Shown: positions 23,941 through 35,398 of the stretch, in pieces
Position numbering within the stretch: the stretch's first letter is position 1
Layout: every line of letters starts with the position of its first letter
Assembly (NCBI GenBank): GCA_904066235.2
Contig: CAJFCV020000003.1
Location: 2,294,001 to 2,358,000 of the forward strand
Source of the DNA: Bursaphelenchus xylophilus
Taxonomy: Eukaryota > Nematoda > Chromadorea > Rhabditida > Aphelenchoididae
Length of the DNA: 64,000 nucleotides
Direction: 5' to 3'
Program-made: the position numbers and the translations under genes
The notes under the pieces: generated by a model
Database searches by the model: none
What the model saw: the letters and a program-made list of their open reading frames with translations, nothing else
What the model was told of the DNA's origin: nothing

Positions 23941-26900
23941 TTATAACTCTCTAAGACGACTCACTAAAGTTTCTTTCTCTTCTTTAGCAACTTTTTCGTC
24001 CATATTTTCTTCTTCTTTTACGTCTTCGTCCAAATCTTCCGTCGATTTTTGAATTCCTGGCTTTCCAACTCGCCCAAGTCGAATTCCATTCAATTTCGTA
24101 TTTCCATGGGGTCTAAAAGCAACTTCTCGGACTTCTCCAGGTAGAGCGGATCCAGCTTCGACCAAGCCAATTCCCGGGACTTTCTTGAAAACAGTTGGCG
24201 AATAAATCGTTTTGTAATGGCTATATTTCTTTTTCAGAAGATCTGCACGCTTCTTTGTTTCTAGTTTGGAGTTCAAATTGATGGTGGAGGGAAGCTGGAT
24301 TGTTGTGAGGTCGGGTAGCTGAAATTTGAAAATTCAGAGAAACACTTGACCCAAAATTCTTTCAGAGCTCTTGGAGAACGACAGTAAAGAAGGAGACTTC
24401 GTATTTTACACAAATAACTTATTCTCACCATCTATTTCTTCACTTATAGTGTAAAAATCGAAAAAATATATGAGGGGAAGACTTGACCCAAACCTCAAAA
24501 ATAGCGGAAGCTCAATTTTAAATTCAAATTAACATTCCCAACGTGTCAAATCAAGTCTACATTACCATTTTCAATCACAATTTTTATTTTCACATCGCCT
24601 ATATTACACTTGATCCATCAGTGAAACACATGACCCAAAATTCACCAAAACCACTCAAAAAATTTCCTCCCGCGTATTTTACAACTCTAAACACCGCCGT
24701 CTATAATTTTTCCACCATTTTCTACAACCACACCCCTTGAAATCAACATTTCCTTCAAATTCCCCAAAAAATGTGTCAAGTCTTTCCCTCGCTGCAATAA
24801 CTCAAAACTCACCACCAAAACCTTGTCGCTGGCGGTGTTCTGCGCCTGAACGGCGGCATTTCTCAGGATCACCATCTGCCTTCTCGCCGCCTTCTTGTTT
24901 ATCACTCTCTTCGCGTTCCGAATGCTTTTTTCCAAGTGGCCATGGACCTGTTTGCGATTACAGACGAAATCGGTCATCTCCAGTTGGGTAAATCGTCCCA
25001 GTAAGTGTTGAAAATAGGCGCGGAGTTCCACTCGGCTTGGTCGGTTGGGTCTGAAAATCGATTTTTTTGGGAAATTTTTGAAAATTTCAAAATTTTCCCT
25101 CAGGCAATTTTCAAATTTTTCTCTCGGATTTGGATGAAATTTGGCGTAAATGAAGGTCATAGAATTCTAAGCGAGTTGTAAAAATTTCAGAAAAAATTTT
25201 TCAGAACCCTCGGAGATACGATGGTTTGAAATCTCATTTTTTGAAATTTAAAATGCTTGTAACTCCATTATTTTTGCAAAACGTGATCAAAAATTTTCAG
25301 AGAAGTCTTATAACCCCTCAATTTTCAAAATCCAACAAAAAATTTAAAAAAGAATCATCAATTTTTTCTCGGAAATTTTTTGGAAATCTCAAAGTTCACT
25401 CAAAAAACATGTCCAGCTCTTCCTAAACCCAGAAAAACTGTATAAAAAAAAAATTAAACTCACGTTTCAGCATGTTTCATAATCGGTTCTCTGATCATCA
25501 GCGCCAATTTTGCGCAATCCGCCGAATCCAGTGGTAAATTCGCTTCCAACATGGCCAAAAGCACTTGACCTTTGTGTGTGGGAGTCAGCAGCTCTTCGAT
25601 CGTCAAGCTTCTGATCTCCGGATGCAGATTGTCGACGGAAACATCGCCGTGCCGCTGATATCTGGCGATCTGACGGACTTTTACGTCGGATTTTGGCTAA
25701 AAAATGAAAAAAAATATCGTGGAAGTGAAAATCTTGGAATTTTTTTGATTGTAAAATACGTGGCATCCCATGGCGACGTATTAATGTCCTTTTTCAAGCT
25801 TCTGCGTCAGTTTATTAAATATTTTATACCTAAAACAAGGTCAGGAGAAGATGCTAAAAATAGGTCCGAAAACAGAACCGAAAACGCTATCAAAGCGTAA
25901 AATAATAAATAACATTCCTCAACAGCAGGGGTGGTCAGCGGGCCGGGCTGGCCCGGCCCAAACGGGCCGGCCGGCCTCAAAAATGGAAATTGACAAACGG
26001 GCCGGGCCCGTCACGGGCCGGGCCGGGCCTGGAGTTTTTTCCGGCCCGGCCCGTCTAAAATACAATGCCAAACCGTTGGCATTCATTGTTTTCGCGCCGG
26101 GAAAATTAATTGATGTTGTTATAGTTGCTGTTTTTCAAGTTCTAAAACGTTTACAAGTCTATAGTTCAATTATAGAACCACAAAACTATCACATTGATCC
26201 TTTACTAGCTAGATCAACGCCTTTTTTGCCTCAGTTTAGATCCCGAGCCTGGGCGCAGTTCGCAGAACCCTCTATAGACGGGCCTGCACGGGCCGCGCCG
26301 GGCCCGTCACGGGCCGGGCCTGGAAAAAGACTAGACGGGCCGGGCCGGCCAATTAGACGGGCCGGGCCGCGGGCCGAAAATCGGAAAAATAGGGTCCGCT
26401 GACCACCCCTGCTCAACAGAGCTATAGAACAATATTTCGCTTCGTTTGGGCCCATTTATCGCTTTGAAATTTACCCTCTTATGTCTAAAATAATATAAGC
26501 TCCAGCTCTTCAAATTAGATCAAAATATGGTCAAAAAAGCTCGCAAATTGTAAAATACGACGATCGCAGCCCACTAAACTCAGACATCAACCTTATTCGC
26601 ATTAAAAATTAATTTATCCATCAAAAAAATCATTCTCCTCTACCTAAAATAAGGTCAGCTCTAACCCTTCAAATTCGATTCAAATAATCTCAAACACTTT
26701 TCCAAGTCGTAAAACACACTCTATAGCCGCTTCCATATCCATTTTACATCAATCTACATCTAAAACCAAGAGAAAAATCAAAAATCCTCACCTTCTCCTT
26801 CTTCTCCTCTTTGAACAACATTTTGGTCAATTTCTCAACCTCCGTAACTTCTTCAACCGGCTCTTTCGGAACTTCCACGGCCTCTTTGACGTGCTCTTTC

Positions 26901-29718
26901 ATTTTCTTGGATCGGCGGCCATTTCGGATGCTGTTTTCGAGGCATCCCAGGGTCTGTTTTCGGTTGCCCACAAAAACCGGGATATCCACCTGAGGGAAGT
27001 CGCGGAAAATGTGCTCCAAGAATGCCCGTTGTTCGTAGCGAGATGGGTAGCTCGGTCTGAAACTTTAGTTGTAAATTTTCGAAACAGAGAAAAAACTTTT
27101 CTGGACGAGAGAAACAGTTGACTCAAAAGTGGACAAGCGCTTTTTTCGAACGGTAATTTTGTAAAAATTAGCGGTTTGTGGGCGGATTAAAATGCATTTC
27201 TGGATAATTCGAGCTGAATTTACTCTCAATTGTCTTAATTTACGGCCAAATTCTTCAATTTTAAAATTTTGGGTCAAGTGTTTCCCTCAAGGTCAGAAAA
27301 TGTAAAATACGGTAGCCCCCAGTGTGGTTTCTTTCAAAAAATTAAAATTCAAGTTAGAAACACTCTAAAATCTATAAAAAAGTCCACTTTTCTCCTCCAA
27401 ATCAACAGCACCAATTACTTTTCAAAAATTCAAATTCAAATTTCCCGCCAAACCGTACCTTTCGCACAATTTCATAATAGGCTCCCGGATCATGTTGGCC
27501 ATGTATAAATAATCAGGTCGTTGCAGTTCATTCTCTCCTCTGAGCCTGCCCAGGACTGCCAGGCCGGACGGAGTCTTTTCCAGCAGAGATTCAATTGTAA
27601 CATCCAAAAGTTCCTGCGACAATTTAACATTCTTCTTGCTTGGGGTCTCCAGCTCCTCCGAAAGCTCCAATTTTCCATCAGACGTATTTGGAGAAGTTTT
27701 GGAACAAAGCTCAGCGAATTTTGCCAATAATTCGCTATTTTTGGATATTACACTTGCTTCGGACGTCATTTCTGGACTGTCCAACCGGATTTTCTTGGGC
27801 GAAACAGGTTCACCATGATCTTCAATGGCCTCATTATCATTTATACCATCCTTTTGAAGCATTTCCTTGTCTCTGGCCAAGTGTTTTTCGGCTAAACCCA
27901 AAATTTCCGCTAATCCTGCGGAAATATTGGGTATTTCCTCCAATTTTTCTGATGAAATCTCTTCATTTGTGGTATCAATTTGTAGCTCATGGTCTTCTTC
28001 ATCTTCTAATTCAACTTCTACCTCAATTTTCTTCGATTTTTCGGGACGTTTCAACGATTTTTCAGCTAAAGTCGAGGTATTTTCATGATTTTCGGCCGAA
28101 TTCTTCAATTTTTCCGCGGCCAAAGGCAAATTTTCTTCTGTCTCAGCTTCTACTGATGTTTGACTTTCTTTTTCGTCCATTTTCCCTTCCTCATCATCAT
28201 TTTCTTTCTCAATTTTGATCGATTTTCGCGATTTTTCCGCATTTTTCAGCTCTTCAGCGAGTTTAGCGGCCAAACCCAGCTTTTTGGCCCAGTCCATTGA
28301 AATTCCAGGCTCTGCAGTCGATTCAGCGTTCAATTTCAGACTTTTGGCGACATTTTTCGGCAATTTTTCCGCCAATTTTGTTAGCGCTTCGACCAAATTC
28401 GCCGGGATTTCCGTTTTCTCCGCCGATTTTCGTTTTTTCACCAATTTCCTCGGCGATTTACTGGACGTCGGTTCGATTTTAACTTCTTTGGACTCTGAAT
28501 CCGACTCCTCGTCCGATCTTTTGGCTCTTCGGCGGGCATTTCGAATACTGTTTTCGAGCAGACCGCTTTGCTGTTTCTTGTTGCTGACGAACATTTGAAG
28601 CGACAATGCTGGGTAGGGGTCGAACAGATGCTTCAGAAACACTCTCTGTTCATTTCTGGTGGGGAATCCCGGCCTAAAATGGAAGAAAATCAGAGAAAAT
28701 TAGGTTGAAACAGAATGCCAAGATTTCCTGGTAGAATTCAAAAAATGTCGTAAAAAGAAATTTTAATTGTAAAATACGGAATATGGAATATTATCCTGGC
28801 CAAAAATTACAATAAGCAGCATTTTCTACCATTTCCGGCTTAAAATTTGACTTGAAAGGTTTTCGTGGTGGGACCCAAAACAATATCTTGAATCTTGAAT
28901 TTGATGAAAAACTCAATTTTAAGAAGAAAAAATAACTCTATTGTATCCCCAGGGCCATTTTAAGCAAAATTCTAGCGTAAAATCAAGGTGTCAGGTTTTC
29001 GTGGTGGGACCCAAAACAATATCTCGAATTGGACAAAAAACCCAATTTCAAGAACGAAAAAAAACTCTGTTATATCCCCAGGGCCATTTTAAGCAAAATT
29101 CTAGCGTAAAACCGAGGTGTCAGGTTTTCGTGGTGGGACCCAAAACAATATCTCGAATTCGGTGAAAAAATCAATTTCAAAAACGAAAAATAACTTTATT
29201 TTATCCCCAGGGCCATTTTAAGCAAAATTCCAGCTTAAAACCGAGGTGTCAGGTTTTCGTGGCGGGACCCTCGCAAAGTTCTTTTTGTTGTAAAATACGT
29301 GAAAGGAGGAGGTGAGTACTTGTAGAACGATTTTTACAACACCTCTGACCTATTTGCAGCACTCAAAACATGATGCCAAGTTTTCGTGGTGGGACCCAAA
29401 AATCTATTTCCAAACTTTTCCCCCATTTTTAATTTTAAAAACTCACTTTTCGCAAAACTTCATGATCGGTTCTCGAAGTAGATTTGCCATGGACAAAAGT
29501 AATTTCCTGTCAATCTCTTCATCACCCGCCTCCTCCACCTTCTGCATGATTTGTCGGCCTTTTGAGGACTGATTCAACACTGTGGGTAGGGTCATTTTGG
29601 CCAGCTCTGGATGCAAAAGTGATGTGTCGATGAAATCGTCGCCTCTCGGGGTTGTGACCACACTCGACTGACTTGGAAACAACTCCATCAACAACTTGTC
29701 GGGGTTGTTTTGGTCCAT
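23941..29718 (-). CDS. Multi-homeodomain-like protein with three divergent units
   Basis: Six exons, 29718-29447, 28673-27459, 27056-26792, 25696-25464, 25050-24813 and 24318-23941, stay in frame and encode 866 residues. Three units share the pattern REPIMKxCE, P-x-P-[ST]-R-x-E-[QL]-R, a helix ending before a turn (DPYP, RDFP, GRFT), FVxNRKQ, and LENSIRNARR. Spacing from the YP turn to the RNA-R block matches helices 2 and 3 of a homeodomain; N51 and R53 positions are kept while the W48-F49 pair is Ser-Ile. In all three units an intron interrupts at the same point and phase, just after CE, evidence of internal duplication. The long second exon is rich in Glu, Ser and Lys. An acceptor 20 nt before the ATG suggests trans-splicing. 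Worm multi-homeodomain proteins are the nearest concept; function as a DNA-binding nuclear factor is inferred. Confidence 0.6.
25926..26411. mobile_element. Non-autonomous hAT element, GGGCCGGGCC-rich
   Basis: Ends CAGGGGTGGTCAGCGG and CCGCTGACCACCCCTG are inverted, and the element is flanked by a perfect 8-bp duplication, CTCAACAG (25918-25925 and 26412-26419). The 8-bp duplication, CAGGGGTGG ends and GGGCCGGGCCG subterminal repeats are all hallmarks of hAT transposons. There is no transposase. It sits in the intron between exons 3 and 4 of the multi-homeodomain-like gene. Confidence 0.92.
28855..29395. repeat. About 128-bp tandem repeat in an intron
   Basis: Four to five units, each carrying GTTTTCGTGGTGGGACCC, CAATATCTCGAATT and CCCCAGGGCCATTTTAAGC, start near 28860, 28992, 29120, 29248 and 29377 (last partial). 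They fill most of the first intron of the multi-homeodomain-like gene. Neighbouring units are very similar, so the array is recent or homogenised. Confidence 0.85.
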
Positions 29719-29879
29719 CTGGACCAATTTTTGTAGAACTGAAAAAAATTAATTTGAATATGCAAATTTTGGAAATAAAATAAATTATATTTGTCATAGC
29801 GGTTACTGGCACGTATTTTACAACTAAATTAGTATCAAAATTCTATTATTTTTGAAATAGAAAAAATCAAAAAAAAAAC

Positions 29880-31960
29880 AAATAAATAAATTTGAATATG
29901 CAAATTTTGGAAATATAAAAAATATATTTGTCACTCAGTATACTGGCACGTATTTTACAAACTAAGCTAGTACCAAATATCTATTATTTTTGACATAAAA
30001 AAAATTCAAATTTGAATTTCCCGCCAAAATAAAAAATGTCACAAGTATGAGGCAAACCCGTATTTTACATCGAGAAATGTTGAAATGGTCAAGATATCGT
30101 CTATGGCTGTCATTTTTTATCAAATTTTTAGATTGCGAGAAAAATGAAAATTTAAATTTCCCGCCAAAACTCAAAAGTCCGAACAATAAGCACCGTATTT
30201 TACAAAATTGAAACTAGTATAAATGTTACTGAAAGTCGTCGTAGAACCTCTGAAAATTTTTTTTTGACCAAATTGAGACTTTGTAAAATTCAAAATTTGA
30301 ATTTCCCGCCAAAACTCAAAAAATTTAAAGCGGGCGAAGAACTTCGTATTTTACATCAAGCAAGGTTGAAAGGGCCAAGATATTGTCTGTGGCGGTAATT
30401 TTTTATCAAATTTTTAGATTGCTGGAAAAATTGAAATTTGAATTTCCCGCCAAAATAAAAAAATGTAAAGGCATGGGAAATACTTCGTATTTTACATTGA
30501 GAAATGTTGAAAGGGCCAAGATATCGTCTGTGGCGGTAATTTTTTATCAAATTTTTACAGGGTGGGGCATCTTTGTGGCCCGATTTGAATTGGCTATAAC
30601 TTCTTTAGTTTTTGGCCAAATTTTAAAATTCTTTTTTTCCCTGAATCGTCAGCCAACCCCATTTTGTTTGATACCAAATACGTTATACATAGGTAAGTGT
30701 CATCTACAGTTATTGGATTTATTCTTGGAGTTCATTTTTTTGGTCGTTTTTCGGTTGTTTTTTCGGTCTTTCCCGGTGTGTCCGAAAATGGAGTCCGGTG
30801 TGGAAGAAAAGGCTTGGTCTGTGGTTTGGTATAGCAAGTACGGTTCGGCGATCAATTTTCAAACGGGGATACCGCATAAAATACGGACGTAATGCCTAAC
30901 CTCCAGATCGCAAGACAATTCGACGTTCGTGGAATAAGTTTCTTGAGACTGGCAGCGTTAACAGGAAACAAAAAAAGCAGGAAAGATGAGTACGAACGGA
31001 GCTGAAAATTTAAGAAGTTTTGTCTAAATTCCGAGAAAATCCGCATATGAGTACACGAAGTTTGGCCAGAACCGAGGGAATGCCTTCAGCAAGGACCATT
31101 CGACAAACTCTGGAGGTTGATCTTCACTTTTTGTTCTTATTCTCATCGTCGATTTTCGGGAGGGTAAATTCCGCCGTATTTTTCTTCCACACCGGACTCC
31201 ATTTTCGGACACACCGGGAAAGACCGAAAAAACAACCGAAAAACGACCGAAAAAATGAACTCCAAGAATAAATCCAATAACTGTAGATATACACTTACTA
31301 TGTATAACATATTTGGTATCAAACAAAATGGGGTTGGCTGACGATTCAGGGAAAAAAGAATTTTAAAATTTGGCCAAAAACTAAAGAAGTTATAGCCAAT
31401 TCAAATCGGGCCACAAAGATGCCCCACCCTGTAGATTGCTGGAAAAATTGAAATTTGAATTTCCCGCCAAAACTCAAAAAATTTAAAGCGGGCGAAGAAC
31501 TTCGTATTTTACATCAAGAAAGGTTGAAAGGGCCAGGATATTGTCTGTGGCGGTAATTTTTTTATCAAATTTTTAGATTGTTGGAAAAAATCAAAATTTG
31601 AATTTCCCGCCAAAACTCAAAAAATTCAAAGCGGTAAGCATCGTATTTTACAAGATTGAAACTAGTATAAATATAACTGAAAGTGGTCTCAGTATGGCCT
31701 CAGAAACATTTTTTGACCAAATTTAGTTTTTGTAAAAATCAAAATTTGAATTTCCCGCCAAAATAAAAAAAATTTAAAGCGGCCAGCCCGTATTTTACAA
31801 TTGAAACTAGTATAAATATAACTGAAAGTGGTCGTAAAAAGACCTCTGAAATTTTTTTGACCAAATTGAGACTTTGTAAAAATCAAAATTTGAATTTCCC
31901 GCCAAATTTTCAATATGAAATTTTTACTTTGACATTCAATTTTCTGTGACCCTGAGAGCA
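29880..31960. repeat. Tandem CCCGCCAAAA...CGTATTTTACA repeat array
   Basis: Units of about 140-150 bp combine TTTGAATTTCCCGCCAAAA, CGTATTTTACA and GGCCAAGATATYGTCTGTGG. Some alternate with a second unit type carrying GAAACTAGTATAAAT. The array is upstream of the multi-homeodomain-like gene and is split by the mariner foldback at 30558-31431. Each unit contributes one CGTATTTTAC word. Confidence 0.8.
30558..31431. mobile_element. Mariner-type foldback carrying a transposase HTH relic
   Basis: Ends CAGGGTGGGGCATCTTTGTG and its reverse complement, flanked by TA at 30556-30557 and 31432-31433. The interrupted tandem repeat supplies the empty site with a single TA. The arms are about 240 bp. The central 400 bp encodes, with frameshifts, a piece resembling the second helix-turn-helix of mariner transposases (FRENPHMSTRSLAR, then an RQTLEVDLHF-like block at about 31023-31125). 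The rest of the transposase is missing. Confidence 0.8.
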
Positions 31961-32089
31961 TAAAGGTAAAAAATAAATAATTTCCAACACTTTTATCAAC
32001 CCTGCTGACAAATCCACAACTAATTTTACCCCGTTTTCACATTTTTTTTTTCAAAAATCCCATTTTTAGACCCAAAAATTTTTATAAAA

Positions 32090-32330
32090 CAATATTCTCC
32101 ATGCCCCGGAGAACCCTCTGGCTTCGGGCATGGCCGTGAGAGCTGTGTGGAAGGCTTTTGTGTTCTCGGTTGGGTGGGAGAAGAAGCGGGCAGGGGGTGT
32201 GGTGGGGCTGGGGGAGGCGAAAAGAGGAGACCCGGACCCACGGATAATAGTTTTGGTAAGGGAGAGGGGCAAAAAATGAAGAAAAATGGGGGGAAAGGGT
32301 GCAACAACTTCCTCTAGGTATTTTCGACGC
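32090..32330. other. GC-rich tract with a G-quadruplex-type run
   Basis: In otherwise AT-rich sequence, GGGCAGGGGGTGTGGTGGGG followed by CTGGGGG (about 32190-32217) provides four G-runs with loops of 2-6 bases on the plus strand. An inverted pair GCCCGGAGAACC/GGCTTCGGGCATGG is nearby. Similar GC-rich patches lie at 33130-33310 (C-rich) and 34030-34160. They could be promoter-associated elements or untranslated exons; I cannot assign a gene. Confidence 0.5.
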
Positions 32331-34740
32331 CCATGGCAGGGCATTTACAGTCTATTTCGCAGGTGTAAAGCCTAAAATACGGCCGGGAAAGTCAAATTTA
32401 CTCATTTTATGAGAAAAATTTACGAAAAATTGGGTAAAACTCCCAATTTTACGCGATTTTTTAAAATTTCAAGAGTGAAATTGAAAAGAATAAAGATCTT
32501 AAAGATATATTTCACATCTTGAACCACATATCCTGTCGAATTTTGCCCAGATTTTGCAAAAATTCCCAAAAAGTCATCAAAAAAATTTTTTTTAATTTTT
32601 TCTTTCTTTGCTATGAAAATTACTATCCCAAATGATGCAATTTTGCGGAAAATTATCTCCAAATTCCGTATTTTACCCATAACTGCTCAAAATTTATAGC
32701 TTTCAAACATTTTTTCGACATTTTTATCAAAAAATCGGCGAAAATTTTTAAATTCATGGAATTTTTACCGAATTTCATATAAAATTAAGGTGGCTGGAGG
32801 CGTATTTTAGTGGCTTTATAATTTCTGGATTCGTATTTTACCCTTAATCATCGATATTTAAACGATTTTCATCAAAAAACTTGAGTTTTCTGACATTATT
32901 TTGATTTTTCTCGAAGTTTTGGCCATAAACCGTCTTAAACAGTTAAATGCCCTTAGGCAAAATAACAAATATATCGTCATGGATAAAATACATCGTATTA
33001 CGAACCAATTTTCGGCCGAATTTTGCCGTTATACGGAGATTTTACCATAAAAACTGGTAAAAATTGCCGCTACCCGAACAATTTGTCTTACATAATGAGA
33101 CATTAAGCTCTGCCGGGAATTATGGAGTAGTGGGGGAGTGATAAAAACAGAGGAGGCCCCTTCCTTCCATCTCCCCTCCACCCCTGCCCCTCTTTTTTCT
33201 CGTTTCCCCCGGCCTCCGCTCCTTTCTGATGTTGAGCAGGGGGTGAACGCGCCTCGCCCCGCCGCTCCCTCCGCTTTTCCAGGCCCTCCACACCACACAG
33301 CACAGTGGGGATCGAGGATCTATACAATTTCAGGCAGGTAAAGTCGAGAAATCCGCAGAAATGTTGGAAAAACCACGAATTTTCAGAATTTTCAAAAAAA
33401 TTTCGTGAAATACAGTAACCCAATGTCTTGAAAATCTCATAAATAGGCTAAGGGCTTGATTTTCAACAAAAATTGAGACTAAAATTTGTAATTTATACTG
33501 TTTTAGCCAGGTCGGATTGGAAAAGTCTCTAAAATTTTGAAAAAATCTCAATTTTCATAAAATTTCAAATAAAATACAGTATCCCAAGACTTTCAAAAAT
33601 ATTTTGAGACCTTGAGATTTAATTTTCAACCAAAAGAAACCCAAAATTTTACTATGAATGCATATTTATAACCGTTTTTAGCCCGAAAACAAGGTATTTC
33701 TAGGAAATTTTAAAAATTTCCGTAAAATACGGTAAATAAAAGGCTGTAAAAACATCCTACATTGTCTATTGTGACCTACAAAGTGTGCAGAATCAAAATC
33801 AGTCAAAAATCCGACACCGTGTCGACATAGCGCAGTGGATTTTCGATTTGTTTGAGATCGACTCGAGTTCGACTCCCCGCTCAAGAAAATGACAAAAATC
33901 AGCCACTTTATTCAAATTTGACCTCTAACCTCTTTAGAATATGAAATTACAGGTCTTGTAAAGTGCCTGGAATTCGGTTACATAACGGTTTCTTACAATT
34001 AACCGCCCCAAAACCCTAAAACACCAAAATTAGAGGGGGGAGAAGGGAAAGCGCCCCCACCCCAAGGTGGTTCAATGCACGGACGACGAGCGGGGAGGGG
34101 GTGGGCGAGGCAGGCGAGACGAGGGGCTATGGGCAGTGTGGGGCATAACAAGTCTCTCCGAGAATTTTTTCGAAAGGGCTGGGTAAGGGGAGAAAGGAGC
34201 TCAACAAATTGATAAAATTTGAGGATTCGATGGGAAAACGGCTGGAAAACACACGGAAAATGGGTTTAAAATACAGTAGATTTGATGATTATTCAGCGCG
34301 GAATAAATTTGGAGTCAGTTTTCGGTCGAAATGAGTAAAAATTTCAAGATTAGGGGATATGGACCTTATTTTAGGCAAAAAATCTTAAAAAATCGCAAAA
34401 ACTGAATATAAATCTCCGTTAGGTGGGCTGGTAAAGACAGAGGATACCATATACGACCTAATCTAGCATTTGAAACAGCAATTTCATCAAGAACCATCAA
34501 GCCATAACATAAAACAAGATTTTGTGATCAGCCCTAAAAAGCACCGAAAAAATCACAATAAATCAGACAAATTCCAGCTCCAAAAGCAAGGCAGTTTGAC
34601 AATCTAACGGCTTGATGACGGTAAATATTTCTGTAGCTTCACTTACAACCAAAAAAATATAAATTTTTGATCAACACCAAAACCAAGTATAATATAACTC
34701 AAAAAACCACTCAAAACCAAGTAAAAAATAACGACAATCC
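32331..34740. other. Intergenic region, no recognised gene
   Basis: AT-rich sequence with several CGTATTTTAC words (about 32665, 32805 and 32832) and GC-rich patches at 33130-33310 and 34030-34160. Open frames in the GC-rich patches differ in every frame, are low-complexity and have no recognised motif. A tRNA-like segment at 33820 is listed separately. Confidence 0.5.
33820..33892 (+). ncRNA. tRNA-like segment
   Basis: TAGCGCAGTGG resembles an A box and GAGTTCGACTCCC a B box, at class I spacing. The acceptor stem does not close well and the anticodon arm is imperfect, so this is probably a tRNA-derived relic (as in a SINE head) and not an active gene. No flanking inverted repeats of the CAAGGRAAG type were found. 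Confidence 0.4.
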
Positions 34741-35398
34741 CCTCTTACCACATTTCAAACCTTCCGCAACACAAAATTCTTCTCCATCGCGAAGGATCTC
34801 CCGAATATTGGGCGCACTATGCAAATTCTCTCCCGCAGTCTGCACAGAGCTCGGGCGCACGTCGGGCACTTAGGAATTTTTTCTTTCCGTCTTTTCGAGC
34901 TAGACGGCTGAAAAAGCGAAACGCCGCAGGGTGTAGAAAGCTTCGACGCAGCCAGTTTTTCTTGGATTCTTTCCGGACGAGGTGGTTATGAGATTCATTG
35001 GGTTTCAATTATATCGGAACGATGCCCTTTAATGGATAATATATTTTTTGGTGTTTTTTAGTTGTTTCAAAACTATATTGTTGAGTCCTTATCATCGAAA
35101 TGGGCTAAAAGGTCGCTCGTGACGTGTAATTTAAATGTTTGAGCAAGCAAACGTTTTTTAGTTTGGTTCTGCCATGGTTAATATAATTTGATATTCTTCA
35201 TTGCAAAATCTATTGGGATTACCCTGAAATCTTTTATAATGCATAATGGATGCTATATTACCGCTTTTTGTCGTGTACTTTGTTACAGCGCAATTTAGAG
35301 ATAAAAAAAGAATTTTATTGTTATTTCCAGGACACCTCCTTGGGCCATCGATTTTGATTGGAAATTCATTGTTCCGGCATCTGTAACTAACCAGCAAC

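Noticed and set aside
25851..26455. Gly/Pro/Arg-rich open frames of up to 183 codons on both strands
   Set aside because: They lie in the GGGCCGGGCC tracts of the hAT element and mirror each other across its inverted structure.
34740..35008. Possible minus-strand exon divergent from the ArfGAP gene
   Set aside because: Several frames look protein-like and a GTAAGA donor exists at about 34748, but there is no start, no partner exon and no homology.
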